The notes under the pieces were generated by a model. It saw only the letters and a program-made list of their open reading frames with translations. It was not told where the DNA came from and made no database searches. From an uncultured Opitutales bacterium (GTDB lineage: Bacteria; Verrucomicrobiota; Verrucomicrobiia; Opitutales; Intestinicryptomonadaceae), in assembly GCA_944389885.1 (NCBI GenBank), contig CALXNZ010000019.1:1-49945 (forward strand): a DNA stretch of 49,945 bases. Reading direction: 5' to 3'. Shown here piece by piece: positions 7,491-15,839 of this stretch (position 1 is its first letter; each line of letters opens with the position of its first letter). A program made the translations under genes and the position numbers.

Positions 7491-9332
7491 TCAGTTTGAA
7501 TCGACTTTTTTATACTTGATAAATCCGAGCGGAGCTATGGCTAAATTGCATAATACGAACACCCCGAACCACAGCCAACCGCCGTCGGTAAAACCGTACG
7601 AATGCAAGCCTATTCCGAGCAGATTTACGCCAAACCACGCCCAAGCCAGAACGATATTTCCCAAGACAGTCAGCGACAAAAATATTCTGTCGGAGCATAG
7701 TTTTAGGGCTCTCGCATGGATTACTGCAGCGCACCAAAGCACCGTCATTAACGCTCCGTTCTCTTTGGGGTCCCAGCCCCAGAAGCGCCCCCAACTCATA
7801 TCGGCCCAAACTCCTCCGAGCATGGTTCCCGCAAATGCGAAGACCAGCGCGAAACAGAGTATCGCATATACGCTCCTTGAAGTTTCTCCTGTCGCGAGGC
7901 CGAAGTCCCCCTTGTCAAAAACGTTTGCTACGAGCCTGAAAGCGGCCAAAGAACCGGCTAAAAGTATTCCGCAATACCCTACCATTATCGTCACCACATG
8001 CATGGTGAGCCAGAAGTTTGAATTCAGCACCGCTCTCATCATACCCATATTGTCGCCGCTATACGGCATATTCATAGCCACCAAGAGCGATAAAAATCCG
8101 ACACCGGCCGCCGATACCCCAAAATAGGATTTAAGAGTCTTAAAGTATCCGAAAAGCCCCATAGCCGCCGCCACGCCGCCAACAAAAACTATCGAAGAAT
8201 ACATGTTCGTCACAGGAGGGCGAGACTGTATATACATGCGGGCGCAGAAAGCTAAGACGTGTACGAATGTTCCGAATGAAAGCAAGCCCACTGCAATCGT
8301 TTTGAGGGAATCGCGGAAGCGCTCTACAAGCAAAGCCGTTAGGAAAAACAGCAATGAAAGCGAATATAGCAGAAAACCGCAAAAGAAAGGGTCGGCAAGG
8401 TTGTATAAGTTCTCAAGTTTTATGCGAAACCAATCCACAGAATCGGACGAATGGAGCATATCCGAAAGCTGGACGAGCTTTGAATACGCCAAATCCTTAT
8501 TTCCCGACGCTATCGCATCGCGGATTTGCGAATACAATAGTATTATTTTATTAGGCTGTTCACCCGACTTTCTGTCGAGAGCTACGGCCGTAGGCGTAGA
8601 GAATTCCCCGTTTAAAGACGGTACCACGCGCAATATGGAATCCGGATTGGAAGCCTCAAAGTCGGAACATTCTTTTAATAATTGCAATGTTCTGTTTGCT
8701 TCCGAGAGTTTTTCGGGATTCGGTTCGCGTTTTTCTTTTTGGGCGGACTCAAATTCTTTTCTGGCTGTTTCTACGGCCTCTTTCCAATTTTCAAGGGATT
8801 TTTCCGCGTTGGAAGTATCGGAAAACCGCGGAATGAGAGCGTTTGACGCCAATGCGTAAGCTATCGCCGATTCAACCGCTTCTGTACACGCTTCGGCATA
8901 AGGAGTCTTACCGGAAGTCGCCCCGGCATATACCTCCTCATAATTGTCCAACAGTTGCGAATAGGAATAATAGCGCCCCTTAGCCCCAAGGAGCTTCTGC
9001 AAATCTCTATTGTCGGTTCTGAATACGGGATCTTTTGAGGAAAGCTCCGGATAAGCCGCCAATCGCCAGAGCCAATTTGTGGAAGACAACCTGTCTCCGG
9101 AAGATGTTTTAGAAGATGTTCTTCCCGATATTTGCCTCAAGACATCTGCCGATGCGCTTGAAAGCGGCATTATTCTCCCTGCCCTCTGTACAGGCAATGT
9201 TCCCAAACTATCCCCAAACGCGGCATCGTATATGGGAGTCCCGAACCACACCTGCCAAAGGGAAAATGGCGTAATCAATACTGCGGCGGCCAGAAATATG
9301 CCTAATATCAAAGCGTAATTTTTATTGTTCAT
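7491..9332 (-). CDS. ccsA: Cytochrome c biogenesis protein CcsA/ResC (system II haem handling)
   Basis: A 613-residue polytopic protein. The CcsA core in the C-terminal half carries the tryptophan-rich WWD motif WGRFWGWDPKEN, preceded by ADMS and followed by MTVLWCAAVIHAR, plus conserved His residues near HVVTIMVGY. With ResB it exports haem and attaches it to CXXCH motifs of periplasmic c-type cytochromes. The first half is a TM segment followed by a large periplasmic region that includes LPVQRAGRIMPLSS, a feature of the fused CcsBA proteins of Bacteroidetes-like lineages. Here ResB and CcsA remain separate genes. The ATG at 9332 overlaps the resB stop by ATGA, implying translational coupling; the open frame extends to 9503 but that stretch lies inside resB. 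Confidence 0.9.
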   Translation of the reverse strand: MNNKNYALILGIFLAAAVLITPFSLWQVWFGTPIYDAAFGDSLGTLPVQRAGRIMPLSSASADVLRQISGRTSSKTSSGDRLSSTNWLWRLAAYPELSSKDPVFRTDNRDLQKLLGAKGRYYSYSQLLDNYEEVYAGATSGKTPYAEACTEAVESAIAYALASNALIPRFSDTSNAEKSLENWKEAVETARKEFESAQKEKREPNPEKLSEANRTLQLLKECSDFEASNPDSILRVVPSLNGEFSTPTAVALDRKSGEQPNKIILLYSQIRDAIASGNKDLAYSKLVQLSDMLHSSDSVDWFRIKLENLYNLADPFFCGFLLYSLSLLFFLTALLVERFRDSLKTIAVGLLSFGTFVHVLAFCARMYIQSRPPVTNMYSSIVFVGGVAAAMGLFGYFKTLKSYFGVSAAGVGFLSLLVAMNMPYSGDNMGMMRAVLNSNFWLTMHVVTIMVGYCGILLAGSLAAFRLVANVFDKGDFGLATGETSRSVYAILCFALVFAFAGTMLGGVWADMSWGRFWGWDPKENGALMTVLWCAAVIHARALKLCSDRIFLSLTVLGNIVLAWAWFGVNLLGIGLHSYGFTDGGWLWFGVFVLCNLAIAPLGFIKYKKVDSN

Positions 9333-10096
9333 TTCCGACTCCCAACACTTCCCGATTGAAGCGCGCGCGGAATGAATATTATTAACATTCCTACGAAAGT
9401 TGCCCCCACGGCAAGCCATGGAAGGAATCTCGCCGGATTCCTCACGGCTCCGAGCACGCTGACATTTCCGCCTTCGCCAAAAGACATCTGATAGAACATC
9501 CACCCTCCGAATGCCGCCGGAGCGTTCATTTCCACCACAGCTTCAATCTTTTCTGAACCTTTTTCAAAAACCAGTACGCTCTTATAGCTTTTGGGGATAT
9601 TGCTCCCCTGCCACTTTTCCTCTTTAAAGCTCTTGAGATGGACTTTGAATGGCAGTTTATGCGTGCGAGTGGAGTCTTGAGAGGCCGACATTACAACAAT
9701 ATCGCTTGTCTCTCCAATCCTTAGAGCCATTCTGCCTTCATCTCGCATGAAATACTGCAGCCCCCCGGAAAGCAGCAACAATGCCAGCGCCATATGCGTT
9801 ATAGACACTCCAAAGCCCTTTGTATCGAAACCTATAAAACGCACTCCGCTCGCGATTATATTGACGAAAGCCACAATGCCAACCGCAGCGCCGCCCGGAA
9901 TTGGAATCTCCATTATCCCGATTGATAGAAACGCCACAAAGCTTTCTATAAACTCCGATTTTGCCACTTCAATGCCAACGCTTGTCTGCGCGATAGTCGC
10001 TGCGAACACCAGCAATACCGAATACGCCAAAAGCCCCACGGTCAATTTGGGAGACGACGCGAGCGCAAAAGACTTTTTAAGGATTTCAGACTTCAT
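9329..10096 (-). CDS. resB: Cytochrome c biogenesis protein ResB-like
   Basis: A 255-residue protein with three N-terminal transmembrane segments, a periplasmic beta-rich region and a final TM helix. The C-terminal NAPAAFGGWMFYQMSF, then SVLGAVRNPARFLPWLA and a closing TM segment, are typical of the short ResB/CcsB proteins that pair with CcsA in system II cytochrome c maturation. It starts 2 bases after ychF and overlaps ccsA by 4 bases, so it is clearly the partner of ccsA. It is shorter than Bacillus ResB. Confidence 0.85.
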   Translation of the reverse strand: MKSEILKKSFALASSPKLTVGLLAYSVLLVFAATIAQTSVGIEVAKSEFIESFVAFLSIGIMEIPIPGGAAVGIVAFVNIIASGVRFIGFDTKGFGVSITHMALALLLLSGGLQYFMRDEGRMALRIGETSDIVVMSASQDSTRTHKLPFKVHLKSFKEEKWQGSNIPKSYKSVLVFEKGSEKIEAVVEMNAPAAFGGWMFYQMSFGEGGNVSVLGAVRNPARFLPWLAVGATFVGMLIIFIPRALQSGSVGSRK

Positions 10097-10098
10097 TC

Positions 10099-11199
10099 CT
10101 ACACGTTGAACCTAAAGAGAGCCACATCCCCGTCTTTAAACACATACTCTTTGCCTTCAAGCCTATATTTGCCGGCTTCTCGCGCATGGGCAACGCTGCC
10201 GGCGGACAGCAAATCGTCGTAAGAGACTATTTCCGCCTTTATAAAGCCTTTTTCAAAATCCGTATGGATAACCCCCGCACACTGCGGGGCGGTCATGCCC
10301 TTTTTGAAAGTCCAAGCCCGAACTTCCTTTTCGCCGGCAGTAAAATAGCTTGCCAATCCGAGAAGGTCGTAGGCCTTGCGTATCAGCTCCGAAACCCCGC
10401 TGTCTTCCACGCCCAGCTCTTTCAAATATTGGGCCGACTCCTCCGGGGACAAATCCGACAAATCTTCCTCCAACTTTGCGCATATCCTGCAACATTCGGC
10501 TCCGTGCTCTTTTAGGGCGTACTCTTTTACAAGTTTCTCGTATTCATTCAGCCCTCCAGACAAATCCGACTCCGCTACGTTGCACGCGTATAACACGGGC
10601 TTCGACGTTAAAAGGAAAAAAGAATTTATTCTTGCTTCGTCCTCCGACGATACTTCCATCGTTATAGCCGGTTTCCCCGAATCGAGATGTGCGATAAGCT
10701 TTTGTAAAAGCTCCACATTTTTAATCGCCTCCTTATCCATGCCCTTTGCCTTGCGGGCGTTTGAGTCGAGTTGTTTTTGGCAACTCTGGAGATCGCTCAT
10801 TATAAGTTCGGTAGTGATTATCTCTATATCCCTTATGGGATCCACTCCGCCCATGGAATGCAGTATATCCGGATCGTCGAAGCAGCGCACAACTTCCACT
10901 ATTGCATCTACCTCGCGTATATTGGCCAAAAATTTATTTCCCAAGCCTTCCCCTTTGCTGGCGCCCGCCACGAGTCCGGCTATATCCACAAACTCAACCG
11001 CTGCCGGAATTATGACGTTTGTCTTTGCAATTTTAGCCAGCGGAGCCAAACGCGAATCCGGAACCTCCACTACGCCTACGTTGGGTTCTATCGTACAAAA
11101 CGGATAATTTGCCGCCTCGGCCTTACGGCTGCGAGTCAGCGCGTTAAACAAGGTGCTCTTGCCGACATTCGGCAATCCTACTATTCCTGCCTGAAGCAT
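10099..11199 (-). CDS. ychF: Ribosome-binding ATPase YchF (Obg-family, OLA1-like)
   Basis: A 366-residue protein, the usual length. It has the P-loop GLPNVGKST at residues 8-16, the switch region CTIEPNVGVVEVPDSRL, the G3 motif DIAGLVAGASKGEGLGN, the G4-equivalent NVAE (the variant that favours ATP over GTP), and a C-terminal TGS domain starting near YFTAGEKEVRAWTFKKG. YchF binds the 70S ribosome and hydrolyses ATP. I chose the ATG at 11199 because GGAG lies 5 bases upstream and the protein then begins MLQAGIVGLPNVG as in orthologues. It sits between purM (50 bases) and resB (2 bases) in one minus-strand run. Confidence 0.96.
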   Translation of the reverse strand: MLQAGIVGLPNVGKSTLFNALTRSRKAEAANYPFCTIEPNVGVVEVPDSRLAPLAKIAKTNVIIPAAVEFVDIAGLVAGASKGEGLGNKFLANIREVDAIVEVVRCFDDPDILHSMGGVDPIRDIEIITTELIMSDLQSCQKQLDSNARKAKGMDKEAIKNVELLQKLIAHLDSGKPAITMEVSSEDEARINSFFLLTSKPVLYACNVAESDLSGGLNEYEKLVKEYALKEHGAECCRICAKLEEDLSDLSPEESAQYLKELGVEDSGVSELIRKAYDLLGLASYFTAGEKEVRAWTFKKGMTAPQCAGVIHTDFEKGFIKAEIVSYDDLLSAGSVAHAREAGKYRLEGKEYVFKDGDVALFRFNV

Positions 11200-11249
11200 T
11201 TTTTCTCCAAATTTGGCTGCGCCCAAAAGAACGCCGCCCCGGTTAAATG

Positions 11250-12452
11250 TTAGTCGCGAGGGCCGTATTCGAGAACCTTCCCGGCGTATTTTATTGTCAC
11301 ATGGTTTTTGCCGTCGGCTCTCGAGCTCTTTAGAGTATGCCCTATTTCCGCGGCTTCTATTCCAAAAGAATTTGCCGTTTTTACTACCTTATCCACGTCG
11401 GAACTCTTGCAGTAAACTTCCATTCTATGTCCCATATTATACACTTCAAACATTTCAGAATCGGAAGTTCCGCTGGCCTTTTTTATTGCGTTGAATATTG
11501 GTGGAACCGGCATAAGCGAATCTTTTACAAAATGCACTCCTCGCCCAAAACGAACGCATTTTGTCTGGCCGCCCCCGGAACAGTGCACCAATCCTTTTAT
11601 TAGGCCCGGATATTTCTTTGCTATTTTCATAATCACGGGCGCGTACGTGCGGGTGGGAGACAGGAGAGCCTTGCCTATGGTAAGGGTTGACCCCTCAAGT
11701 TTGTCCCCCAACTTGTAGGGGCCGCAATAAACGAGATTTTTCGGAGTGTTGGAGTCGTAAGTTTCGGGATACGCGTCTCTATAATATGGGCACAGCATAT
11801 CGTGTCGGGCGCTTGTAAGGCCGTTTGAGCCTATGCCGCTATTTTCCTCGTCTTCGTACGATGCCTTTCCCGCGGACGACAATCCTACTATGCTCAATCC
11901 AGCCTTAATCCCCGTCCCGCTTATGACGTCCTTGCGCCTCATGACAGCAACAGCGCAGGAATCCACAACTACCGAACCTGTAAGATCTCCCGTATCGGCT
12001 GTTTCTCCGCCTCCAGAGTATATCTTAAGCCCAAGTTTGCGCAATTTAGCGAGAAATTCTTCCGCCCCCAATATGAGTTCCGCCAAAGGTTTCCCCCCAA
12101 AGTTCCTGGCGTTGCGATTCACCGTGTTGGACAAAAGTATTCTCTCAAAAGCCCCTATGCACAGGAGGTCGTCTATGTTCATCACTATGGAATCCTGCGA
12201 TATCCCCCTAAACACCGACGCGTCCCCGGTCTCCTTATAATAAAGATAGGCTATTATTGATTTTGTGCCGCTTCCGTCGGAATGGATAACATTGCATTTG
12301 GCTTTTGAGCCTGTGAGGTAGTCTTCAGTTATTTTGCAGAACGCCCCCTTAAATATGCCGCTATCGAGCTTATCAACCGCAGCGTGAACTTCCTCTTTCC
12401 CGGCGGAAACGCCTCTGGCGGCATATCTGCCGCAGGACTTCTTAGATGCCAT
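11250..12452 (-). CDS. purM: Phosphoribosylformylglycinamidine cyclo-ligase (AIR synthetase), Bacteroidetes-type PurM
   Basis: A 400-residue protein that closes the imidazole ring in purine synthesis (FGAM + ATP to AIR). Its start [21 protein letters not shown], the ATP-binding stretch [32 protein letters not shown] and [13 protein letters not shown] follow the longer form seen in Bacteroidetes rather than the ~345-residue E. coli form. The C-terminal AIRS domain contains [11 protein letters not shown] and [10 protein letters not shown]. An AGGAGTG ribosome-binding site lies 8 bases before the ATG. It follows thrH after 6 bases. No other pur genes lie in the window. Confidence 0.9.
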   Translation of the reverse strand: MASKKSCGRYAARGVSAGKEEVHAAVDKLDSGIFKGAFCKITEDYLTGSKAKCNVIHSDGSGTKSIIAYLYYKETGDASVFRGISQDSIVMNIDDLLCIGAFERILLSNTVNRNARNFGGKPLAELILGAEEFLAKLRKLGLKIYSGGGETADTGDLTGSVVVDSCAVAVMRRKDVISGTGIKAGLSIVGLSSAGKASYEDEENSGIGSNGLTSARHDMLCPYYRDAYPETYDSNTPKNLVYCGPYKLGDKLEGSTLTIGKALLSPTRTYAPVIMKIAKKYPGLIKGLVHCSGGGQTKCVRFGRGVHFVKDSLMPVPPIFNAIKKASGTSDSEMFEVYNMGHRMEVYCKSSDVDKVVKTANSFGIEAAEIGHTLKSSRADGKNHVTIKYAGKVLEYGPRD

Positions 12453-12458
12453 AATCTC

Positions 12459-13064
12459 TCACTCCTTTAAAAATTTATCGAATTCGGCTTTTAACCCCGC
12501 ATAGTCGAAAACCGCGGGAAGATCGGAATTTTCGGATGCAAAGGCCGGGGTTGGCCTGTATAGTACCGCCCTATCGGCAGCTCTCAACATTGATAGGTCG
12601 TTGTAAGAGTCCCCCGCAGACACTACCTTAAAATTCAGGGAACGAAACGCTTCCACCGTCTTTCGCTTCTGGTCTCCGAGGCGCAATTTATATCCGCTCA
12701 CAAAACCGTCGGCATCGGTTTCTATTTCGTGGCAGAACAGCACCGGGTTTCCCAACTTCCTCATGAGCGGAGCCGCAAACTGCTCAAAAGTATCCGACAG
12801 TATCACCACCCTCGTCTTTTCTCTTAGCCAGTCGAGAAACTCCTTTGCGCCTTCGAGGGGTTCTATGGTATCTATTACGGCCTGTATGTCCGACAATTTT
12901 ATCCCTTTTCTGGATAGGATTTCCAACCTATAATGCATAAGTTTATCGTAGTCGGGCTCGTCGCGCGTGGTTCGGCACAATTCAGGGATTTTTGCCGCAT
13001 CCGCAAAAGAAATCCATATTTCAGGGACGAGAACTCCCTCTAAATCCAAAGTCGCGATTTTCAT
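12459..13064 (-). CDS. thrH: ThrH-type HAD phosphatase (phosphoserine phosphatase/homoserine phosphotransferase)
   Basis: A 201-residue HAD-superfamily protein. Motif I is ATLDLEGVLVPEIWI, with Asp7 the likely nucleophile, and the DLEG variant is characteristic of ThrH. The insert-domain segment LMHYRLEILSRKGI, motif II LSDTFEQF, the Lys region DQKRKT and motif IV AGDSYNDLSML follow. ThrH of Pseudomonas dephosphorylates phosphoserine and can transfer the phosphate to homoserine. I chose the second of two adjacent ATGs because orthologues begin Met-x-Ile. No ribosome-binding site is evident; the gene starts 12 bases after the tolB-like stop and may depend on translational coupling. Confidence 0.85.
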   Translation of the reverse strand: MKIATLDLEGVLVPEIWISFADAAKIPELCRTTRDEPDYDKLMHYRLEILSRKGIKLSDIQAVIDTIEPLEGAKEFLDWLREKTRVVILSDTFEQFAAPLMRKLGNPVLFCHEIETDADGFVSGYKLRLGDQKRKTVEAFRSLNFKVVSAGDSYNDLSMLRAADRAVLYRPTPAFASENSDLPAVFDYAGLKAEFDKFLKE

Positions 13065-13076
13065 CATAGGGCGGAC

Positions 13077-14276
13077 TCAGCGCGGGTTATAGACAAAATC
13101 TGCCTCCTTAGTAGATCCGAACGCAGAAGTGTGCAAAGGTTTTTGGGAATTTGTCTCTGAATCCACAACGTAAAGGCGAGTTTTTTTGCCTTCGGTCTTT
13201 GTGCATATAAGATGCCGACCGTCGTTGAGCCATACCGCCCCCGCGGAACTCGCCCCAGATGTTATCCAACGGCTATTGCGCTCGGAAAAATCGTAAACCG
13301 CTACTTGGAATCCCTTTCCCACAGCCGCAGTAAAGGCTATGAGATTTGGATTTGCCTTATTCCAGATTGGCTCGGAGCAGTAGCGGCTTATGCGAGTCGG
13401 CACTATTTGCATTTTTCCTCCGGCAGAGGGCATTGTATAAATTTGGGGTCCGCCGCGAGAATCGCTGGCGAATATCAATTTCGAGCCGTCCGGAGAAAAG
13501 CTTGCCGAGCTCTCGGTCGCAGAGGTTTTTGTCATTCTCCTGAAGTTTGTTCCGTTTGAGGAGGCCGTCCAAACTTCCGCATTGCCTGATGATGTCAATA
13601 TCATAGCCACTTTCGAGCCGTCTGGTGAGAAAGATCCCCCTGTATTGCTCCCTTTGTACGCCGCAAAAGTTCTGCGCGTATTGCTGGAAATATCTATTTC
13701 AAACAAATCCATAAACCCGGACTTATAATAACCGGTATACATTATTTTTTTGCCGTCCGGAGAAAAATGCGGCATGAGGGAATCGGAATTATCGTTTGTG
13801 AGTTTGCGCACATTTTTAAAGATTATATCCGATGTGCATATTTCGCTTTTTCCCTCTCCTCGTACGATTGAAAACGCAATGGTGCCGGCAAAAAATCCGG
13901 GGGTTCTCAATGTCCTTGCCACTGCGGTGTCGCAGGCTTTCAACAAGGCCTGGGTTTTAGTGGACCCCGCGCATACCTGTTCGTAAACCGAGCCGCCTCT
14001 TATAGTAAGCTTTACGGCATTCGCCCCCTGGGGCGAAAAATTAAACACAAACTGGGCGTTGCCAACGGGAACCTGTTTATAACTGCCGTGCAAATTGAAT
14101 GCCCGCTTTGCCATATCCGCCAATTCGGCGTCATCGGAACTAATATGCACCCGATAAACGGGGACGTTAAATTTGGCAACATGCTGCGTGACCGTGCCTC
14201 CCTCTATTGCCGTCTGTGCATTTGCCGGCACAAGCGCCAACGCCAAAAATGAAAGTATCAAAAAATTCTTAATCAT
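13077..14276 (-). CDS. TolB-like periplasmic beta-propeller protein
   Basis: A 399-residue protein with signal peptide MIKNFLILSFLALALVPANA. Residues ~25-150 resemble the TolB N-terminal domain (VPVYRVHISSDDAELADMAKRAFN). The C-terminal half is a WD40-like propeller with PD40 repeats HFSPDGKKIMYTG, SFSPDGSKVAMI and SFSPDGSKLIFAS. TolB acts in the Tol-Pal outer-membrane complex. No tolA, tolR or pal is adjacent, although a TolQ/MotA-like segment is encoded at 29718-31373. The ATG at 14276 has AGAGG 6 bases upstream; upstream ATGs at 14306 and 14348 would place extra charged sequence before the signal peptide. It seems to head the run through thrH, purM, ychF, resB and ccsA. Confidence 0.8.
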   Translation of the reverse strand: MIKNFLILSFLALALVPANAQTAIEGGTVTQHVAKFNVPVYRVHISSDDAELADMAKRAFNLHGSYKQVPVGNAQFVFNFSPQGANAVKLTIRGGSVYEQVCAGSTKTQALLKACDTAVARTLRTPGFFAGTIAFSIVRGEGKSEICTSDIIFKNVRKLTNDNSDSLMPHFSPDGKKIMYTGYYKSGFMDLFEIDISSNTRRTFAAYKGSNTGGSFSPDGSKVAMILTSSGNAEVWTASSNGTNFRRMTKTSATESSASFSPDGSKLIFASDSRGGPQIYTMPSAGGKMQIVPTRISRYCSEPIWNKANPNLIAFTAAVGKGFQVAVYDFSERNSRWITSGASSAGAVWLNDGRHLICTKTEGKKTRLYVVDSETNSQKPLHTSAFGSTKEADFVYNPR

Positions 14277-14471
14277 ATATGCCTCTATTTTTTTATTTTC
14301 CTTCATTCTTTTCAACTCTTTTATATCCAAAAAGAGAAATAAGAGCATGGGTCGCGTAAATTTTCTCGGGATTTATGCATGTTTTTTTGGAGAACCCGCG
14401 GAACGCCGTGTACCTTATTCGACGCAAAAGAACGCCATCGGAACGCTTCCGCATCGGCGCTCTCGGAAACA

Positions 14472-14506
14472 TAAAAAACGCGACACCCCCAAATGGAGGC
14501 GTCGCG
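14472..14506 (-). terminator. Rho-independent terminator after the DUF1080 gene
   Basis: Arms at 14479-14490 (CGCGACACCCCC) and 14495-14506 (GGAGGCGTCGCG) pair at 10 of 12 positions. On the minus strand they are followed by a T-run (AAAAAA at 14473-14478 on plus). Confidence 0.8.
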
Positions 14507-14537
14507 AATTAAAATACAGTTAAAACCGTTCTGAAAT

Positions 14538-15563
14538 TTAGAGGGGTTTTATCCAAATATTCCTGAAGCTAAGAGGATTTGTATGGTCCTGAATCTGTAT
14601 TTTCAAAGGTGTTTGCGGATGCGTGAATGTTGCCGCCTTATTCGGGAAAAGACTCGTTCCATAATAAATCGGCGTTTCGTTTTGGACGCGTTTGCCGTTT
14701 ATCCACGCGGTAAAGGTCGGAAGCTTTACAAGTTTTCCGTCGTTAAATTCGGCGGGCTTAAATATGATGTCGTAAGTCTGCCAAGCCCCAGGCTCGAGAT
14801 TTGCGTTCACTTGAGCGGGAGTCTGGCGATACACCGAACCGCATTCATTCCAAGCGCCTTCAGTCCCGAACGAGTCGAGTATCTGCATTTCGTATGGGCC
14901 AACGATTATTCCGGAGTTATTGCGGGCCTGCCCAAGTTTGTCGTACGCGTCGGTCGGGATTAAAAACTCGAGATGGAGTTTAAAAGCCCCGAAAGAATCT
15001 TTCGTAAAGAGATTGGTGTATATTTTTTTCCCTTTTTCATTCTTGAGATCCACATTGATGGTCATGGCGCCGTCAGCGACTTTCCAGCAGCACGGTTTGC
15101 CGTCTTCGTGTTCCCATTTTGAAGTATCTTTACCGTCGAAGAGAACTATCGAACCGGCGGGCGGAATTGCCCCCATAGTTGGAGAGACATATTCGTAGCG
15201 CTTGAGGGAAAGCGATACGGGCTTCCCGTTGTAAGAGCCCTTTGCCTCTATATCTTTAGGAGTTATACGTCCTTCGAGATCCAAGTATTCGGACTTTCCC
15301 TTAAAAGCAATAGTATCGCCTTCGGCTTTGAGGTTGTCCATAGTGTAGTAGGACTCCGCACGAGACAGAATCGCCGGCAGTATCTTTATACGGTACCCTT
15401 GGGGCCCGCGATACACCTCTGCATAGAGATCCGGACAACTTCCCACCGGATACCCTTTAGCCCCTTCTATCGTACCCTTATAAAATCCCGCAAACGAATC
15501 CTTTTGGGCGAATGCGGAAAACGTAAAAATGAAACCCAATAAAATAAATAATAATTTCCTCAT
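14538..15563 (-). CDS. Secreted DUF1080 (3-keto-disaccharide hydrolase-like) protein
   Basis: A 341-residue protein with signal peptide MRKLLFILLGFIFTFSAFA. Residues ~130-341 match the DUF1080 concanavalin-like fold: SIVLFDGKDTSKWEHEDG, CWKVADGAMTI, FKLHLEFLIP, RNNSGIIVGPYEMQILDS, and the closing PLKIQIQDHTNPLSFRNIWIK. Many copies occur in Verrucomicrobia and Planctomycetes, and some Bacteroides members cleave 3-keto-glycosides. Residues ~25-110 form an N-terminal domain I do not recognise. The ATG at 15563 is chosen because the signal peptide starts there; the open frame continues to 15740. The ribosome-binding site is poor (GGGG 14 bases away). Confidence 0.82.
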   Translation of the reverse strand: MRKLLFILLGFIFTFSAFAQKDSFAGFYKGTIEGAKGYPVGSCPDLYAEVYRGPQGYRIKILPAILSRAESYYTMDNLKAEGDTIAFKGKSEYLDLEGRITPKDIEAKGSYNGKPVSLSLKRYEYVSPTMGAIPPAGSIVLFDGKDTSKWEHEDGKPCCWKVADGAMTINVDLKNEKGKKIYTNLFTKDSFGAFKLHLEFLIPTDAYDKLGQARNNSGIIVGPYEMQILDSFGTEGAWNECGSVYRQTPAQVNANLEPGAWQTYDIIFKPAEFNDGKLVKLPTFTAWINGKRVQNETPIYYGTSLFPNKAATFTHPQTPLKIQIQDHTNPLSFRNIWIKPL

Positions 15564-15786
15564 ACGTTTTATAATGAATCCCCATACTCCGCGAATGTCA
15601 ATCCTATTAACTAAAACGCATATCAGGATTTTAAAACATATATTTTGGAACGCTTCTCGGCTCTTCGCCTGAATCTCCCGGGGCGATACAACAAAATGAA
15701 AAGTAATGCGCGCGCAATTTAAAAAACGCCCGTTTTTCAATGGACATAAAGGCGTTTCATGGAGGAAATTTATTTACGCTACCGAA

Positions 15787-15813
15787 TAAAAAAGGCCGCG
15801 CAAAAGCGCGGCC
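15787..15813 (-). terminator. Rho-independent terminator after rpsA
   Basis: A perfect 8-base-pair stem GGCCGCGC (15794-15801)/GCGCGGCC (15806-15813) with AAAA loop is followed on the minus strand by a T-run (AAAAAA at 15788-15793 on plus). It lies 27 bases past the rpsA stop. Confidence 0.92.
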
Positions 15814-15839
15814 CGGCAAAATGCACGGCAAAGTAGGAT

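Noticed and set aside
10376-11107. 243-codon open frame antisense to ychF
   Set aside because: Ser-rich shadow of the conserved GTPase-fold gene on the other strand.
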